Shown one piece after another: positions 1 through 7,385 of a stretch of 23,921 nt of DNA; the stretch's first letter is position 1, and every line of letters starts with the position of its first letter. Position numbers and translations under genes: made by a program. The DNA comes from Akkermansiaceae bacterium UBA5689 (GTDB lineage Bacteria; Verrucomicrobiota; Verrucomicrobiia; Verrucomicrobiales; Akkermansiaceae). The stretch covers positions 34,619-58,539 of the forward strand of contig DIHT01000058.1 in NCBI GenBank assembly GCA_002420305.1, read 5' to 3'. Under the pieces are notes generated by a model. The model was not told where the DNA came from and ran no database searches. It was given only the letters and a program-made list of their open reading frames with translations.

Positions 1-783
1 CGCCTGCAGTGATGCAATCGCCTCCGCGCCACAAATCCTTAAGGCCGTTTCAACCGAGTCTGCTAATCTGCTGTCAACTCCTTCACGTATTATCAGTCGA
101 TCCACAACTACCTCAATTTTATCGATCTGAGTGTCCCCTGCCGTCGACCAGCGCGCTTCTGCCTCCTCCACCTCAAGAAGAGCGCCGTTTACTCTCATCC
201 GAACGAATCCCTGTCGCTGTAAATCTGCAATAAGGGCCGGCATGTCCATTGCAGCCTCCGGATCGATGGGAGACAGCAGGACAACCTTTGTCCCTTCGGG
301 TCTATCCATCAGGCTCTGCACGACGTCTGCGGGCATCATGCGCTCCAGTGGCTCTCCGGTTTCCGGATCATGAGGAACTCCGATGGCTGCATATAGAACA
401 CGAAGGTAATCGTGAATTTCCGTGGCTGTCGCGATAATCGATCGCGGGTTGGCACCAGCTCCACGCTGCTCAATCGCAATTGCCGGACTGAGTCCTTCGA
501 TCGCATCCACTTCGGGCTTATCCAGCTGATCGAGAAACTGCCGCGCATAAGTGCTGAGGCTCTCAACATACCGTCTCTGGCCCTCAGCATACAGGGTATG
601 AAAAGCAAGGCTTGATTTGCCGCTACCACTCAATCCTGTGACTACAACAAGCTTTCCCCTTGGAATATCGAGATCGATATTTCGGAGGTTATGCTGTCGT
701 GCTCCTCGGATTCGAATCGCATCCACAGGAACATTCTGGTCCACGAATCCAAAAAGCTGAATACCGAAATCGACCTTCGACAT
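1..783 (-). CDS. uvrA: UvrABC excinuclease subunit A, N-terminal part (cut by window edge)
   Basis: This is the start of the damage-recognition ATPase of nucleotide excision repair. It is open from the ATG at 783 to base 1, giving 261 residues starting MSKVDFGIQLFG. Residues 42-61 contain the UvrA Walker A GLSGSGKSSLAF. It is followed by the hallmark YAEGQRRYVESLS and then DAIEGLSPAIAIEQ, NPRS and TEIHDYLRVLYA. A full UvrA is about 940 residues, so the zinc modules, the second ATPase half and the C-terminus lie outside the window. The stretch after IEQR reads GAGANPRSIIATATEI rather than the usual NPRSTVGTITEI, a mild divergence. The start is supported by a good GGAGGG Shine-Dalgarno, which is rare in this window. 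The gene diverges from trpF across only 27 bp. A UvrA paralogue cannot be ruled out from the N-terminus alone. No LexA-like box lies in front of it. Confidence 0.95.
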   Translation of the reverse strand, partial: MSKVDFGIQLFGFVDQNVPVDAIRIRGARQHNLRNIDLDIPRGKLVVVTGLSGSGKSSLAFHTLYAEGQRRYVESLSTYARQFLDQLDKPEVDAIEGLSPAIAIEQRGAGANPRSIIATATEIHDYLRVLYAAIGVPHDPETGEPLERMMPADVVQSLMDRPEGTKVVLLSPIDPEAAMDMPALIADLQRQGFVRMRVNGALLEVEEAEARWSTAGDTQIDKIEVVVDRLIIREGVDSRLADSVETALRICGAEAIASLQA

Positions 784-786
784 TGA

Positions 787-792
787 CCCTCC
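787..792 (-). promoter_or_regulatory. Shine-Dalgarno site of uvrA
   Basis: Read on the minus strand the sequence is GGAGGG, ending 3 nt before the uvrA ATG. It is the only textbook ribosome-binding site I found among the starts in this window, and it supports the chosen uvrA start. Confidence 0.6.
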
Positions 793-810
793 AACCTTCA
801 TCATCGAGCC

Positions 811-1482
811 GTGCTGCAACTTCTGGACAGCTTTCTTTCCCCCAACCAGCCCTCCTTGAAGGTCTGTGGAGTGACGACCCCGGATGATGCGAATGAACTC
901 GCTCGAGTGGGAGTATCAGCCCTCGGCATCAATTTCTGGCCCGAAAGCAGGCGCTATTGCACTCCTGAGCACGCACGTCACTTTCTTCCCTCCCTCAGTG
1001 ATCGAATCCTAAGGGTGGGGGTTTTCGTCAATGCGGACCCGGATCTTCCCCGCAGACTTCAGGATGAAGGATTGATTGATGTCGCACAGTTTCATGGCGA
1101 TGAAGATTATTCTTACTGTGAAATATATACCCGGGAAGGCCTCCCCTTTTTCAAGGCAATCGGAGTTGGGGATCAATCTGACGTCTCCTCAGCCCTCCAA
1201 TACAACGCTACGGCTCTCCTGCTTGATGCTCACGCCCCGGGCGTCTATGGGGGCACTGGACGAACCATCGACTGGAACACCGCAGCTAGCTTCGTGGAAG
1301 AACAATCGGCTCCTCCCATCATTCTCGCCGGGGGCATTACTATGGAGAATGCCGCTGAAGCACTCCTAACCAGCCACGCCTGCGCCCTCGATATCGCCTC
1401 GGGAGCGGAATCTTCCCCGGGAATCAAGGATTTCGGGAAAATCGCCTCCCTTCTGGAAATTCTTCATTCTTTACCACAATAA
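811..1482 (+). CDS. trpF: Phosphoribosylanthranilate isomerase
   Basis: TrpF catalyses the Amadori rearrangement of N-(5'-phosphoribosyl)anthranilate to CdRP in cytoplasmic tryptophan synthesis. The 223-residue product is a single TIM barrel. The first strand KVCGVT carries the catalytic cysteine (C19), FVN and AQFHGDE follow, the catalytic aspartate is D139 in LLLDAHAPG before VYGGTG, and ILAGGI and DIASGAE form the phosphate-binding end. The annotated start is GTG at 811. The usual family start lies just before KVCG, so TTG at 856 is an alternative that would leave more room (72 bp) for divergent uvrA/trpF promoters. Neither start has a Shine-Dalgarno. No other trp gene is in the window. 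The following genes are close behind on the same strand, so it may head their transcript. Confidence 0.95.
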   Translation: MLQLLDSFLSPNQPSLKVCGVTTPDDANELARVGVSALGINFWPESRRYCTPEHARHFLPSLSDRILRVGVFVNADPDLPRRLQDEGLIDVAQFHGDEDYSYCEIYTREGLPFFKAIGVGDQSDVSSALQYNATALLLDAHAPGVYGGTGRTIDWNTAASFVEEQSAPPIILAGGITMENAAEALLTSHACALDIASGAESSPGIKDFGKIASLLEILHSLPQ

Positions 1483-1535
1483 AGTAGATTAGTTGCGGTA
1501 ATACGAGCAAACCTGTAGAAAGAGTATCTCCAGCG

Positions 1536-1988
1536 ATGCGTGGAAATCCAACTCTCCAAATCGGAGTTCTCACTCTGGCCATGGCGCTGATGGCAGCCTT
1601 GGTAACCTACGTCCTGAGAGATGCTGGTGAGACCGGCTCGGCGGTTATGGATTCCAGGGATTTCTCTGAATTCACTACGGTTTCCACCCTGCTAAGTATA
1701 ACGCTCTCTGCGCCCGCAACATCGCTTTCTCTCACCGAACCCTCAGGCCGGATCATCCAGATCTCACCCGGAGCTGATCTGGAGATGGAGCAGGAAGTTG
1801 AGCTTACGCTCCGGGATGCGGCATGGAGCGCACTTCTTTCCGTGACATGGCAGGACCCCTCACACCGGCAGTTCCTCCGCTTAGACTTCGAACCCGATAA
1901 TCTAAAGAGCGCTCATGTTCTCCTCGATTTCAGAGGTAATACCGAACGCTACCCTATCACTGCTGATTTCGATACCCGGGCTCAATGA
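1536..1988 (+). CDS. Membrane-anchored protein of unknown function next to metal ABC genes
   Basis: I do not recognise this 150-residue protein. Residues 8-27 (QIGVLTLAMALMAALVTYVL) form one hydrophobic segment, either an uncleaved signal anchor or a signal peptide without a clear cleavage site. The remaining 120 residues are acidic, rich in alternating hydrophobic and polar residues, and look like a small extracytoplasmic beta domain. There is no lipobox cysteine and no His-rich metal site. It sits 53 bp after trpF and 21 bp before the metal-transporter ATPase, the position where a solute-binding protein gene might be expected, but it is far too small and has none of the cluster A-I binding-protein motifs. 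It could be an accessory protein of the transporter or an unrelated passenger. It is probably a real gene, given its clean frame and tight packing. Confidence 0.65.
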   Translation: MRGNPTLQIGVLTLAMALMAALVTYVLRDAGETGSAVMDSRDFSEFTTVSTLLSITLSAPATSLSLTEPSGRIIQISPGADLEMEQEVELTLRDAAWSALLSVTWQDPSHRQFLRLDFEPDNLKSAHVLLDFRGNTERYPITADFDTRAQ

Positions 1989-2009
1989 TTCATTTAGTGC
2001 ATTTGACTC

Positions 2010-2786
2010 TTGGAAACAGAAACCCATAGCGAGCACGACTGCTGTGCGCACCACGATAACCACCATGAGCTGGTCATCAGTAGCGTCGAGGTTTCCTACG
2101 GATCTGTAGCTGCCCTCAGAGATATTTCGATGGCTACTTCCTGCGGAAACCGGGTAGCGTTAATTGGACCCAATGGCGCTGGAAAGTCGACTCTTTTGAA
2201 GGCCATCGCAGGCTTGGTCTCAAGGCAACGGGGGAACATCCAGTGGCGTGGCACAGCCGTGAAAAAGTGGTCCCGCGAGTTCGCTTATCTTCCCCAGCGG
2301 GAAGAAGTCGACTGGGATTTCCCCATCACCGTAAGCGGTCTGGTCGAAATGGGAAGATACCCCCACCTTGGACTGTGGAAACGTTACACAGATAAAGATC
2401 ATGAAGCCGTTGAGAACGCCCTCCACACTTTGGGTATTACTGATCTTCGTGACCGTCAGATCTGTGAGCTCTCGGGGGGGCAACAGCAACGGGCCTTTCT
2501 CGCCCGGGCACTCGCTCAGGAAGCCCATGTCCTCCTTCTTGATGAACCCTTTACTGGTCTGGATCGCAATGCCTCCGAATCTCTTGCCTGCCTGCTTGCT
2601 AAACTCTCCGGAGAGGGTCGCCTGATCCTTGCCTCCCACCACGATCTCGACTCCGCACCCCAACTCTTCAATGAGTGTCTCCTGCTCAATCAATCCCAGC
2701 ATGATTTCGGGCCTACGTCCAGAGTCCTGACCACCTCGGCTATTGAGAAGGCTTTCCAACAGAGTCCTCCCGACCTCAGTGATTGA
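2010..2786 (+). CDS. Mn/Zn/Fe-type ABC transporter ATP-binding protein
   Basis: This is the cytoplasmic nucleotide-binding subunit of a divalent-metal ABC importer. The 258 residues contain Walker A GPNGAGKST (residues 53-61), the signature LSGGQQQR (154-161) and Walker B VLLLDEP followed by FTGLD. The segment LPQREEVDWDFPITV and the nearby MGRYPHLG are typical of the MntB/SitB/TroB group, so manganese, iron or zinc is more likely than another substrate. Before the ABC fold lies a short His/Cys-rich tail (residues 6-19: H6, H9, C11, C12, H14, H15, H18, H19) that may bind metal. The start is a TTG without a Shine-Dalgarno. It was chosen because it keeps this tail and begins 21 bp after the preceding stop. 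The permease follows after 18 bp. The exact metal cannot be read from the sequence, so no symbol is given. Confidence 0.9.
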   Translation: METETHSEHDCCAHHDNHHELVISSVEVSYGSVAALRDISMATSCGNRVALIGPNGAGKSTLLKAIAGLVSRQRGNIQWRGTAVKKWSREFAYLPQREEVDWDFPITVSGLVEMGRYPHLGLWKRYTDKDHEAVENALHTLGITDLRDRQICELSGGQQQRAFLARALAQEAHVLLLDEPFTGLDRNASESLACLLAKLSGEGRLILASHHDLDSAPQLFNECLLLNQSQHDFGPTSRVLTTSAIEKAFQQSPPDLSD

Positions 2787-2804
2787 ACCAAGTAATTCCT
2801 GCCA

Positions 2805-3644
2805 GTGTTTACTCCCTTCCATGACCCCTTTTTTCAGCGCGCCCTCCTTGCTGGACTCCTGATCGGATTCACAAACGGATTCTTCAGCGGGTTCGTAGTC
2901 CTGCGCCGAACCGCGCTTTCAGTAAGCGCTCTCTCACATACGATGCTTCCTGGAATCGCACTCGGAATTCTGATCACGGGAGCTCTGACTCAGGCTAATG
3001 CCTTCATTGGAGCTCTAACCGCCGCTCTGTTTGTTGGGCTCGGGTCCGTGGTTGTCTCACGAACCTCAAGGATAGACCAGGGCACAGCTCTCGCTATTCT
3101 CTACACGACTGCATTTGCCCTCGGAGTGGCCGCCCTGAAGTATCTTGGAAATTATGGTGACCTGCAGCATTGGCTCTTTGGAGACATTCGACTGGTGAGC
3201 TCTAATGACCTCTGGCTGGCCTTCGCGATCGGATCAGTCATTCTTCTCGGGTCCTGTATCTTTTTCCGCCCCCTTCTGCTGACTCTCTTTGAATCAAGTG
3301 TCGCATCCGCTCAGGGCGTTCCGGTCCGCGCAATGAACTATCTCCTTTTTCTCATGCTCATCCTTGCCCTGGTCACTTCTCTTCAGGCTGTGGGATGCGT
3401 TCTCAGTGTTGGCCTCCTGGTTGCGCCGGGTGCCACAATGTCCCTTCTTACCAACCGCACTCCGGTCCTGTTCTGGGGTGGCGGAATACTTGGGGCCTCC
3501 GGATCAGTGCTCGCTCTTCTCTGTGCCTACTGGATTGATATTCCAGCTGGACCAGCAATCGTAATCGTTCTCGGAACTGCGTTCCTTCTCGCATTCCTGC
3601 TTTCCCCAAAATACGGCCTGCTGAGCGGCACTCGTCGCTCCTAG
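2805..3644 (+). CDS. Metal ABC transporter permease, ABC-3 family (ZnuB/TroC-like)
   Basis: This is the membrane subunit paired with the ATPase 18 bp upstream. The 279 residues are mostly hydrophobic, with about eight transmembrane helices. The early segment FSGFVVLRRTALSVSALSH, followed by PGIALG, and the later VGCVLSVGLLVAPGAT are the conserved blocks of the ABC-3 (ZnuB/MntC/TroC/TroD) family. Transport would be inward across the inner membrane as a homodimer. The start is GTG at 2805, chosen for spacing and because the protein begins just before the first helix. There is no Shine-Dalgarno. No second permease and no metal-binding lipoprotein gene lies in the neighbourhood. The system therefore looks incomplete here and presumably borrows a binding protein encoded elsewhere. 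Confidence 0.9.
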   Translation: MFTPFHDPFFQRALLAGLLIGFTNGFFSGFVVLRRTALSVSALSHTMLPGIALGILITGALTQANAFIGALTAALFVGLGSVVVSRTSRIDQGTALAILYTTAFALGVAALKYLGNYGDLQHWLFGDIRLVSSNDLWLAFAIGSVILLGSCIFFRPLLLTLFESSVASAQGVPVRAMNYLLFLMLILALVTSLQAVGCVLSVGLLVAPGATMSLLTNRTPVLFWGGGILGASGSVLALLCAYWIDIPAGPAIVIVLGTAFLLAFLLSPKYGLLSGTRRS

Positions 3645-3674
3645 CCCGTTACTAGCTCCTCCAAGTCTTCTGTA

Positions 3675-4067
3675 ATGAGTGCCTTTTTTGTCTTCCTTGG
3701 CGGTGGCCTTGGTGCCCTCTCCCGGTGGGGCCTCTCGGCAGGCTTGGAAAAACTCACAAACCGCACGGCTCTGCATCAATTTCCGCTGGGTGTCCTTGCC
3801 TGTAACCTGCTGGGGTGCTTCTTGATTGGGTGTGTTTTAGGGCACTTCTCCCAGAAAACCCCCCTCTGGGTAACGCCTCTTCTGATCACAGGATTTCTCG
3901 GCGGATTTACTACATTCTCGACTTTTGGCCGCGATACCGTTTCTGCGATCCAGGACGGGCTGACGCTCATTGCCATCCTGAATATTCTTCTCTCTGTAAT
4001 TCTCGGATTACTCGCAGTGTGGGCCGGCCTGAGACTCTGCGCTCCTGCTGTAGCCCCTGCCGACTAG
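3675..4067 (+). CDS. crcB: Fluoride channel FluC/CrcB
   Basis: This small inner-membrane fluoride exporter channel protects the cell from toxic F-. The 130 residues contain four hydrophobic helices and the family motifs GGGLGALSRW (residues 9-18), a conserved Asn in CNLLGCF (N44) and GFLGGFTTFSTF (73-84), which supplies the pore phenylalanines and the break that holds the central sodium. Only one copy is present, which fits the dual-topology homodimer form. It lies 30 bp after the metal permease and ends 14 bp from the end of the opposing pyrC. I looked for a fluoride riboswitch in the short upstream gap and saw none, so expression probably depends on readthrough from the upstream genes. Confidence 0.95.
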   Translation: MSAFFVFLGGGLGALSRWGLSAGLEKLTNRTALHQFPLGVLACNLLGCFLIGCVLGHFSQKTPLWVTPLLITGFLGGFTTFSTFGRDTVSAIQDGLTLIAILNILLSVILGLLAVWAGLRLCAPAVAPAD

Positions 4068-4082
4068 GAGATTGGGTCTCCT
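4066..4082. terminator. Short hairpin between convergent crcB and pyrC
   Basis: AGGAGA and TCTCCT form a 6-bp stem around a 5-nt loop, spanning the last bases of both stop codons. There is no T-run on either side, so it is a weak candidate for a shared bidirectional terminator. Confidence 0.25.
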
Positions 4083-5356
4083 TACCTCTGGAGGAGAATT
4101 TCGCTCCCACGCACAACTAGTTCGACTCGCCCTTGCAGGGTCTGGCCAAGGAAAGGCGTATTGATACTCTTTGATCGCATGAACTCACGGCTGAAAGTCG
4201 TTTCTCCACCCGGGTCAAATACAATCAGCTCCGCCGGTTTACTTTCCTCTACCGGAACAACCTCGAGCCCCATCATGCGCCTGGGCTCTGCCGAGTACCG
4301 TTTTACGATAAGATCCCAGCCAATCTCGCTACTGGTAACAAACCGATCATGGAGCGACACCAACGCTGTATCAAGACCGGTAATTCCATTGGGGGCAGAG
4401 ACGAAATCCTGCTCTTTCTCAAATGTGCTGTGAGGCGCATGGTCCGTAGCAATCAGATCAAAGACCCCTTCTTTCAATCCCTCCAGGAGAGCCGCGTTAT
4501 CCTCCGCTGTCCGTAGCGGCGGATTCATCTTATAGTGGGTATCGTAGTCTCCGATATCTTCCTCATTAAACATCAGGTGATGCGGCGACACCTCCGCAGT
4601 AACTTCCGCTCCCATCTGTTTCCACCATCGGATCGTCTCCATTCCAATTGCGGAGGACACATGCTGAATGTGAATGCGCGCTCCAGCAGCGTGCGCCAGC
4701 CGGATGTCCCGGTCCATGCAGATTTCTTCGCTGCAAGCCGGGCTTCCCTGAATGCCAAGCTGATAACTGACCTTCCCCTCATTAAGAGCCCGGGGGCCAC
4801 TCAACTCAGCAACCTCACAATGACTGGCAAAGAACATCCCAAAAGGAGTCGCGTATTCCATGGCGTTCTTCAGAACTGCAGGATTGGCAACCGGGTCTCC
4901 ATCGTCGGTCAGCATGACTACACCGAGTTGGCGCATTCCGTCGATTCCAGAAAGCTCGCTTCCTGCCCGGTCCTTGGTGATGCAACCCGAGGTATAAACT
5001 GGAATCCGGCTCACATCCCGAGCCCTCTCAAGAATAGAGCGGACCACCGCGGGAGAATCAATTGCCGGAGAGGTGTTTGGCATCATGACGACTCCCGTCA
5101 CTCCCCCGTTGATAGCGGCCTCGGTTCCATGGGCAATGTCCTCCTTGTACTCCTGGCCAGGCTCCCGGAAATGCACGTGTGCATCAAACATCGCCGGGGC
5201 GACAATCTTTCCTTCAGCATCAATCACCTGAGTGTCTGGAGGAGCACCCAGATCTTCTCCCACCGCCGTAATGACTCCATCCTCGATCAGGACGTCACCC
5301 GCAGTCAGGGGGCCTTCCTCTGCCGCGATTTTTCCTCCCTTAATGAGTAATCTCAT
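4082..5356 (-). CDS. pyrC: Dihydroorotase
   Basis: This zinc amidohydrolase interconverts carbamoyl aspartate and dihydroorotate, the third step of UMP synthesis. Starting from the ATG at 5356 it has 424 residues. Metal and substrate residues visible are DAHVHFR (H60, H62, R64), MMPNT (N94), the DDG segment (residues 151-153) expected to supply the bridging aspartate of class I enzymes, SHCE (H179), HIQHVS (H232) and the catalytic aspartate in ATDHAPH (D305). The frame is open further upstream to 5449, but that would overlap the end of pyrB. MRLLIKGGKI is the natural family start and leaves a 10-bp gap. It is the last gene of the purD-purE-pyrR-pyrB-pyrC block. In class I systems this enzyme often associates with aspartate transcarbamoylase, which fits the adjacency. 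Confidence 0.95.
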   Translation of the reverse strand: MRLLIKGGKIAAEEGPLTAGDVLIEDGVITAVGEDLGAPPDTQVIDAEGKIVAPAMFDAHVHFREPGQEYKEDIAHGTEAAINGGVTGVVMMPNTSPAIDSPAVVRSILERARDVSRIPVYTSGCITKDRAGSELSGIDGMRQLGVVMLTDDGDPVANPAVLKNAMEYATPFGMFFASHCEVAELSGPRALNEGKVSYQLGIQGSPACSEEICMDRDIRLAHAAGARIHIQHVSSAIGMETIRWWKQMGAEVTAEVSPHHLMFNEEDIGDYDTHYKMNPPLRTAEDNAALLEGLKEGVFDLIATDHAPHSTFEKEQDFVSAPNGITGLDTALVSLHDRFVTSSEIGWDLIVKRYSAEPRRMMGLEVVPVEESKPAELIVFDPGGETTFSREFMRSKSINTPFLGQTLQGRVELVVRGSEILLQR

Positions 5357-5366
5357 GGCTTCGACT

Positions 5367-6314
5367 TTATATCTGACCCTGATCGGTATCCTGCAGATCG
5401 GTCTGGGGCTTGAGCGAATAGAGAACTGCCATCCTCGCTGCGATTCCATTCTCTACCTGCTGGTTGATGAGACTTCGCTCGTAGTCCATTACCTCATGAC
5501 ACAACTCGACCCCACGATTTACCGGACCCGGGTGCATCACATATACTCCCTCACCCCGAATCCGATCAAGACGTTCACTCGTGATCCCATAGACCCGGTG
5601 GTATTCCTGCACCCCCGGAAAATACTGGGCGTCCTGCCTCTCCATCTGAACCCGGAGAAGGTAGACTGTATCCGGTTTCCAACGCAAAGCCTCATCAAAG
5701 TCGGTAAACCTCCGTATCCCCTCCGGGCCTGACCGGGGGAGGAGAGAGCCTGGCCCAAGAAAACCCACCTCTACTCCCAGTTTTAACAGAAGTCTACTCG
5801 TAGAACGCGCCACCCTGCTATGCAGAATATCGCCAGCAATGAGAACCTTACGCCCCGACAAATCGGGGAACACCTCCCGCAGAGTGAAGGCATCAAGAAG
5901 CGCCTGAGTCGGATGAGCATGTGCCCCGTCTCCGGCATTGATCACTGACGCCCTTGTCTGCCGGGCAATGGCTTGCGGTAATCCCGACATCTTGTGCCGG
6001 ACCACAATATAATCTGCCCGCATCGCCTGTAAGGTATCTACCGTATCCTTGACCGTTTCGCCCTTGGTAACAGAGGAATGCGGCACATCGAGATCGATGA
6101 CATCCGCAGAGAGCCTCTTGGCGGCAACTTCAAAGGAGGAGAGCGTCCGCGTGCTCGGCTCGTAGAAGAGCATCAGGACCGATTTACCCTTGAGAGCGGG
6201 CACCTTTTTGACCGAGCGGGTGAACAGCTCCTTGAACGGAGTCGCTTGGTCCAGCAAAAGGTCTACCTCCTCTCGAGTTAACGAGGCGATATCGAGGAAG
6301 TCCTTGCGCGCCAT
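5367..6314 (-). CDS. pyrB: Aspartate carbamoyltransferase, catalytic chain
   Basis: PyrB condenses carbamoyl phosphate and aspartate, the committed pyrimidine step. The 315 residues keep the carbamoyl-phosphate site STRT (54-57), S81 and K84 in SSVTKGE, R106 in VVRHKMSG, and H134/Q137 in GDGAHAHPTQALLD. The C-terminal domain contains GDILHSRVARS and MHPGPVNRG. The residue after STRT is Leu where Arg or Lys is usual, which is not expected to be catalytic. No pyrI regulatory chain is nearby, as expected for an enzyme controlled through PyrR or paired with PyrC. The gene lies 6 bp after pyrR and 10 bp before pyrC, so these three are almost certainly cotranscribed. No Shine-Dalgarno precedes the start. 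Confidence 0.96.
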   Translation of the reverse strand: MARKDFLDIASLTREEVDLLLDQATPFKELFTRSVKKVPALKGKSVLMLFYEPSTRTLSSFEVAAKRLSADVIDLDVPHSSVTKGETVKDTVDTLQAMRADYIVVRHKMSGLPQAIARQTRASVINAGDGAHAHPTQALLDAFTLREVFPDLSGRKVLIAGDILHSRVARSTSRLLLKLGVEVGFLGPGSLLPRSGPEGIRRFTDFDEALRWKPDTVYLLRVQMERQDAQYFPGVQEYHRVYGITSERLDRIRGEGVYVMHPGPVNRGVELCHEVMDYERSLINQQVENGIAARMAVLYSLKPQTDLQDTDQGQI

Positions 6315-6320
6315 CCGCTA

Positions 6321-6842
6321 TTAGGTCGATACCAGTTCTACCGCGTCTCCGCCATCAGTTTTTTTCAGTCGGACAATCACGTGGTCCATGCGGGCTGTTT
6401 CGAGGCTCACCCCTGAAAAATCAGGCTGGATCGGAATCTCCCGGTGGCCTCGATCGATAAGAACCGCCAATTGAATACGAGCAGGCCTTCCATAATCAGT
6501 CAGGGCATCAAGCGCAGCACGGATTGTTCGCCCCGTGAAGAGGACATCGTCAACCAGGACAATATGGGCCCCGTCCACTTGGAACGGAATGTCGCTGCTT
6601 TGCAGCTTAGGATTTTCAGCAAGATGGGAGAGATCATCCCGGTAGAGGGAAATGTCCAGAACTCCGTAGTCATGCTCAATCTTCTGCTCTCCCAAAGCGG
6701 CACTTACCCTCTCGGCAACTTCATCACCCCGGCTCCTGACTCCCACAATGGCGATGCGTCCGTGCTGCGCAACCGCACGGATTTCTTCAACCAGCGAGGC
6801 AACTGCCTTTCCGATTGCTGCCTCGTCAAGAATGAGGGGCAT
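6321..6842 (-). CDS. pyrR: PyrR: pyrimidine operon regulator and uracil phosphoribosyltransferase
   Basis: PyrR is a type I phosphoribosyltransferase fold that makes UMP from uracil and PRPP. In many bacteria it also binds pyr mRNA when UMP is high and lowers expression. The 173 residues contain GVRSRGDEVAERV near the N-terminus and the PRPP loop VLVDDVLFTGRTIRAA (95-110). They continue with AVLIDRGHREIPIQPDF, all characteristic of PyrR rather than Upp. It is directly followed by pyrB (6 bp) and pyrC. It is preceded by purE across 38 bp, which contain a weak hairpin whose loop includes CTGAGA, matching the CNGNGA loop of PyrR-binding RNAs. Whether it regulates here by attenuation, by translation control, or only acts as an enzyme is not clear from the sequence. 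Confidence 0.94.
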   Translation of the reverse strand: MPLILDEAAIGKAVASLVEEIRAVAQHGRIAIVGVRSRGDEVAERVSAALGEQKIEHDYGVLDISLYRDDLSHLAENPKLQSSDIPFQVDGAHIVLVDDVLFTGRTIRAALDALTDYGRPARIQLAVLIDRGHREIPIQPDFSGVSLETARMDHVIVRLKKTDGGDAVELVST

Positions 6843-6847
6843 GATAA

Positions 6848-6866
6848 ATCACTCTCAGAAAATGAT
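6848..6866 (-). promoter_or_regulatory. Possible PyrR-binding hairpin before pyrR
   Basis: On the minus strand, ATCA and TGAT can pair around an 11-nt loop that contains CTGAGA, fitting the CNGNGA loop consensus of PyrR sites. The stem is only 4 bp and the bases flanking the loop deviate from the consensus, so this is a tentative call. Confidence 0.2.
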
Positions 6867-6880
6867 GTTCGAAACCTTGC

Positions 6881-7291
6881 TCAGGACCCTGCGAGCTTCA
6901 GGATCCGATGTGCAGCCATGGCCGCATTCAAGGGAGCTTTCTTGTGCAGGCCAACCGTAGTTGCCGGCACCTGACCCGGCAACTGGGAGATAGAAAGCAG
7001 GGCATCGATTCCGTTCAACGGGCCTCCTGGAACGGGCACTCCAATAACAGGAAGAGATGTTTTCATTACGACTACTCCTGGAAGAGCTGCAGCCAGACCT
7101 GCAATCGCAAGAATGACGGCCTTTTCTCCACTTTCCTCCAGCTTGCCAAGATATTCGATCAACTCCGAAAGGTTTCGATGAGCGGAAAGAACCTCTTCCA
7201 CATAATCAAGACTTTCGCCCTCAAGATAATCGCGGGCCGGTTGCATGAACGGCTTATCATTTTCGCTTCCGTAGATCAGGATGACTTTCAT
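6881..7291 (-). CDS. purE: PurE-family aminoimidazole ribonucleotide carboxylase/mutase
   Basis: PurE moves or adds the carboxyl group that turns AIR into 4-carboxy-AIR in purine synthesis. The 136 residues show YGSEND near the N-terminus, the catalytic SAHRN (H38), then a loop AIAGLAAALPG (63-72), PVIGVPVPGGPLNGIDALL and LPGQVPATTVG, ending NAAMAAHRIL. SAHR and PVIGVPV resemble class I N5-CAIR mutases. However, the class I GGAAHLPG loop has lost its His (A69 here), and the class II SAHK...GRSN pattern is also absent. No purK is visible, so whether it uses N5-CAIR or CO2 directly is open. It lies 94 bp after purD and 38 bp before pyrR. Its start lacks a Shine-Dalgarno but matches the family N-terminus. 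Confidence 0.9.
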   Translation of the reverse strand: MKVILIYGSENDKPFMQPARDYLEGESLDYVEEVLSAHRNLSELIEYLGKLEESGEKAVILAIAGLAAALPGVVVMKTSLPVIGVPVPGGPLNGIDALLSISQLPGQVPATTVGLHKKAPLNAAMAAHRILKLAGS

Positions 7292-7385
7292 GTGATATCA
7301 GTGTGACAGATGTTGGTTGTATTTGGTTCGGCCGACAAGGCCAGTTGCGTTGGTTTTGGAAATGTTTCCGGAAAATGCTGTATAT
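7292..7385 (-). other. purD-purE spacer
   Basis: This 94-bp spacer is AT-richer than its neighbours. It holds a GGCC-5nt-GGCC inverted repeat at 7330-7342 and a TTTCCGGAAA palindrome at 7365-7374. Neither is followed by a T-run. I found no convincing promoter, so purE may be transcribed through from purD. Confidence 0.4.

Noticed and set aside
2220..2822. 200-codon open frame antisense to the metal ATPase gene
   Set aside because: It is a mirror of a strongly recognisable ABC ATPase. Its own translation shows no family features.
3645..3674. Possible fluoride riboswitch before crcB
   Set aside because: The gap is only 30 bp, too short for the motif, and no riboswitch-like sequence is seen at the end of the upstream gene.
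5357..5449. Upstream extension of pyrC to 5449
   Set aside because: It would overlap the pyrB C-terminus, and the added 31 residues do not resemble a dihydroorotase N-terminus.
7365..7374. TTTCCGGAAA palindrome in the purD-purE gap
   Set aside because: A 10-bp palindrome is expected about 20 times by chance in a window of this size, and nothing else marks it as an operator.
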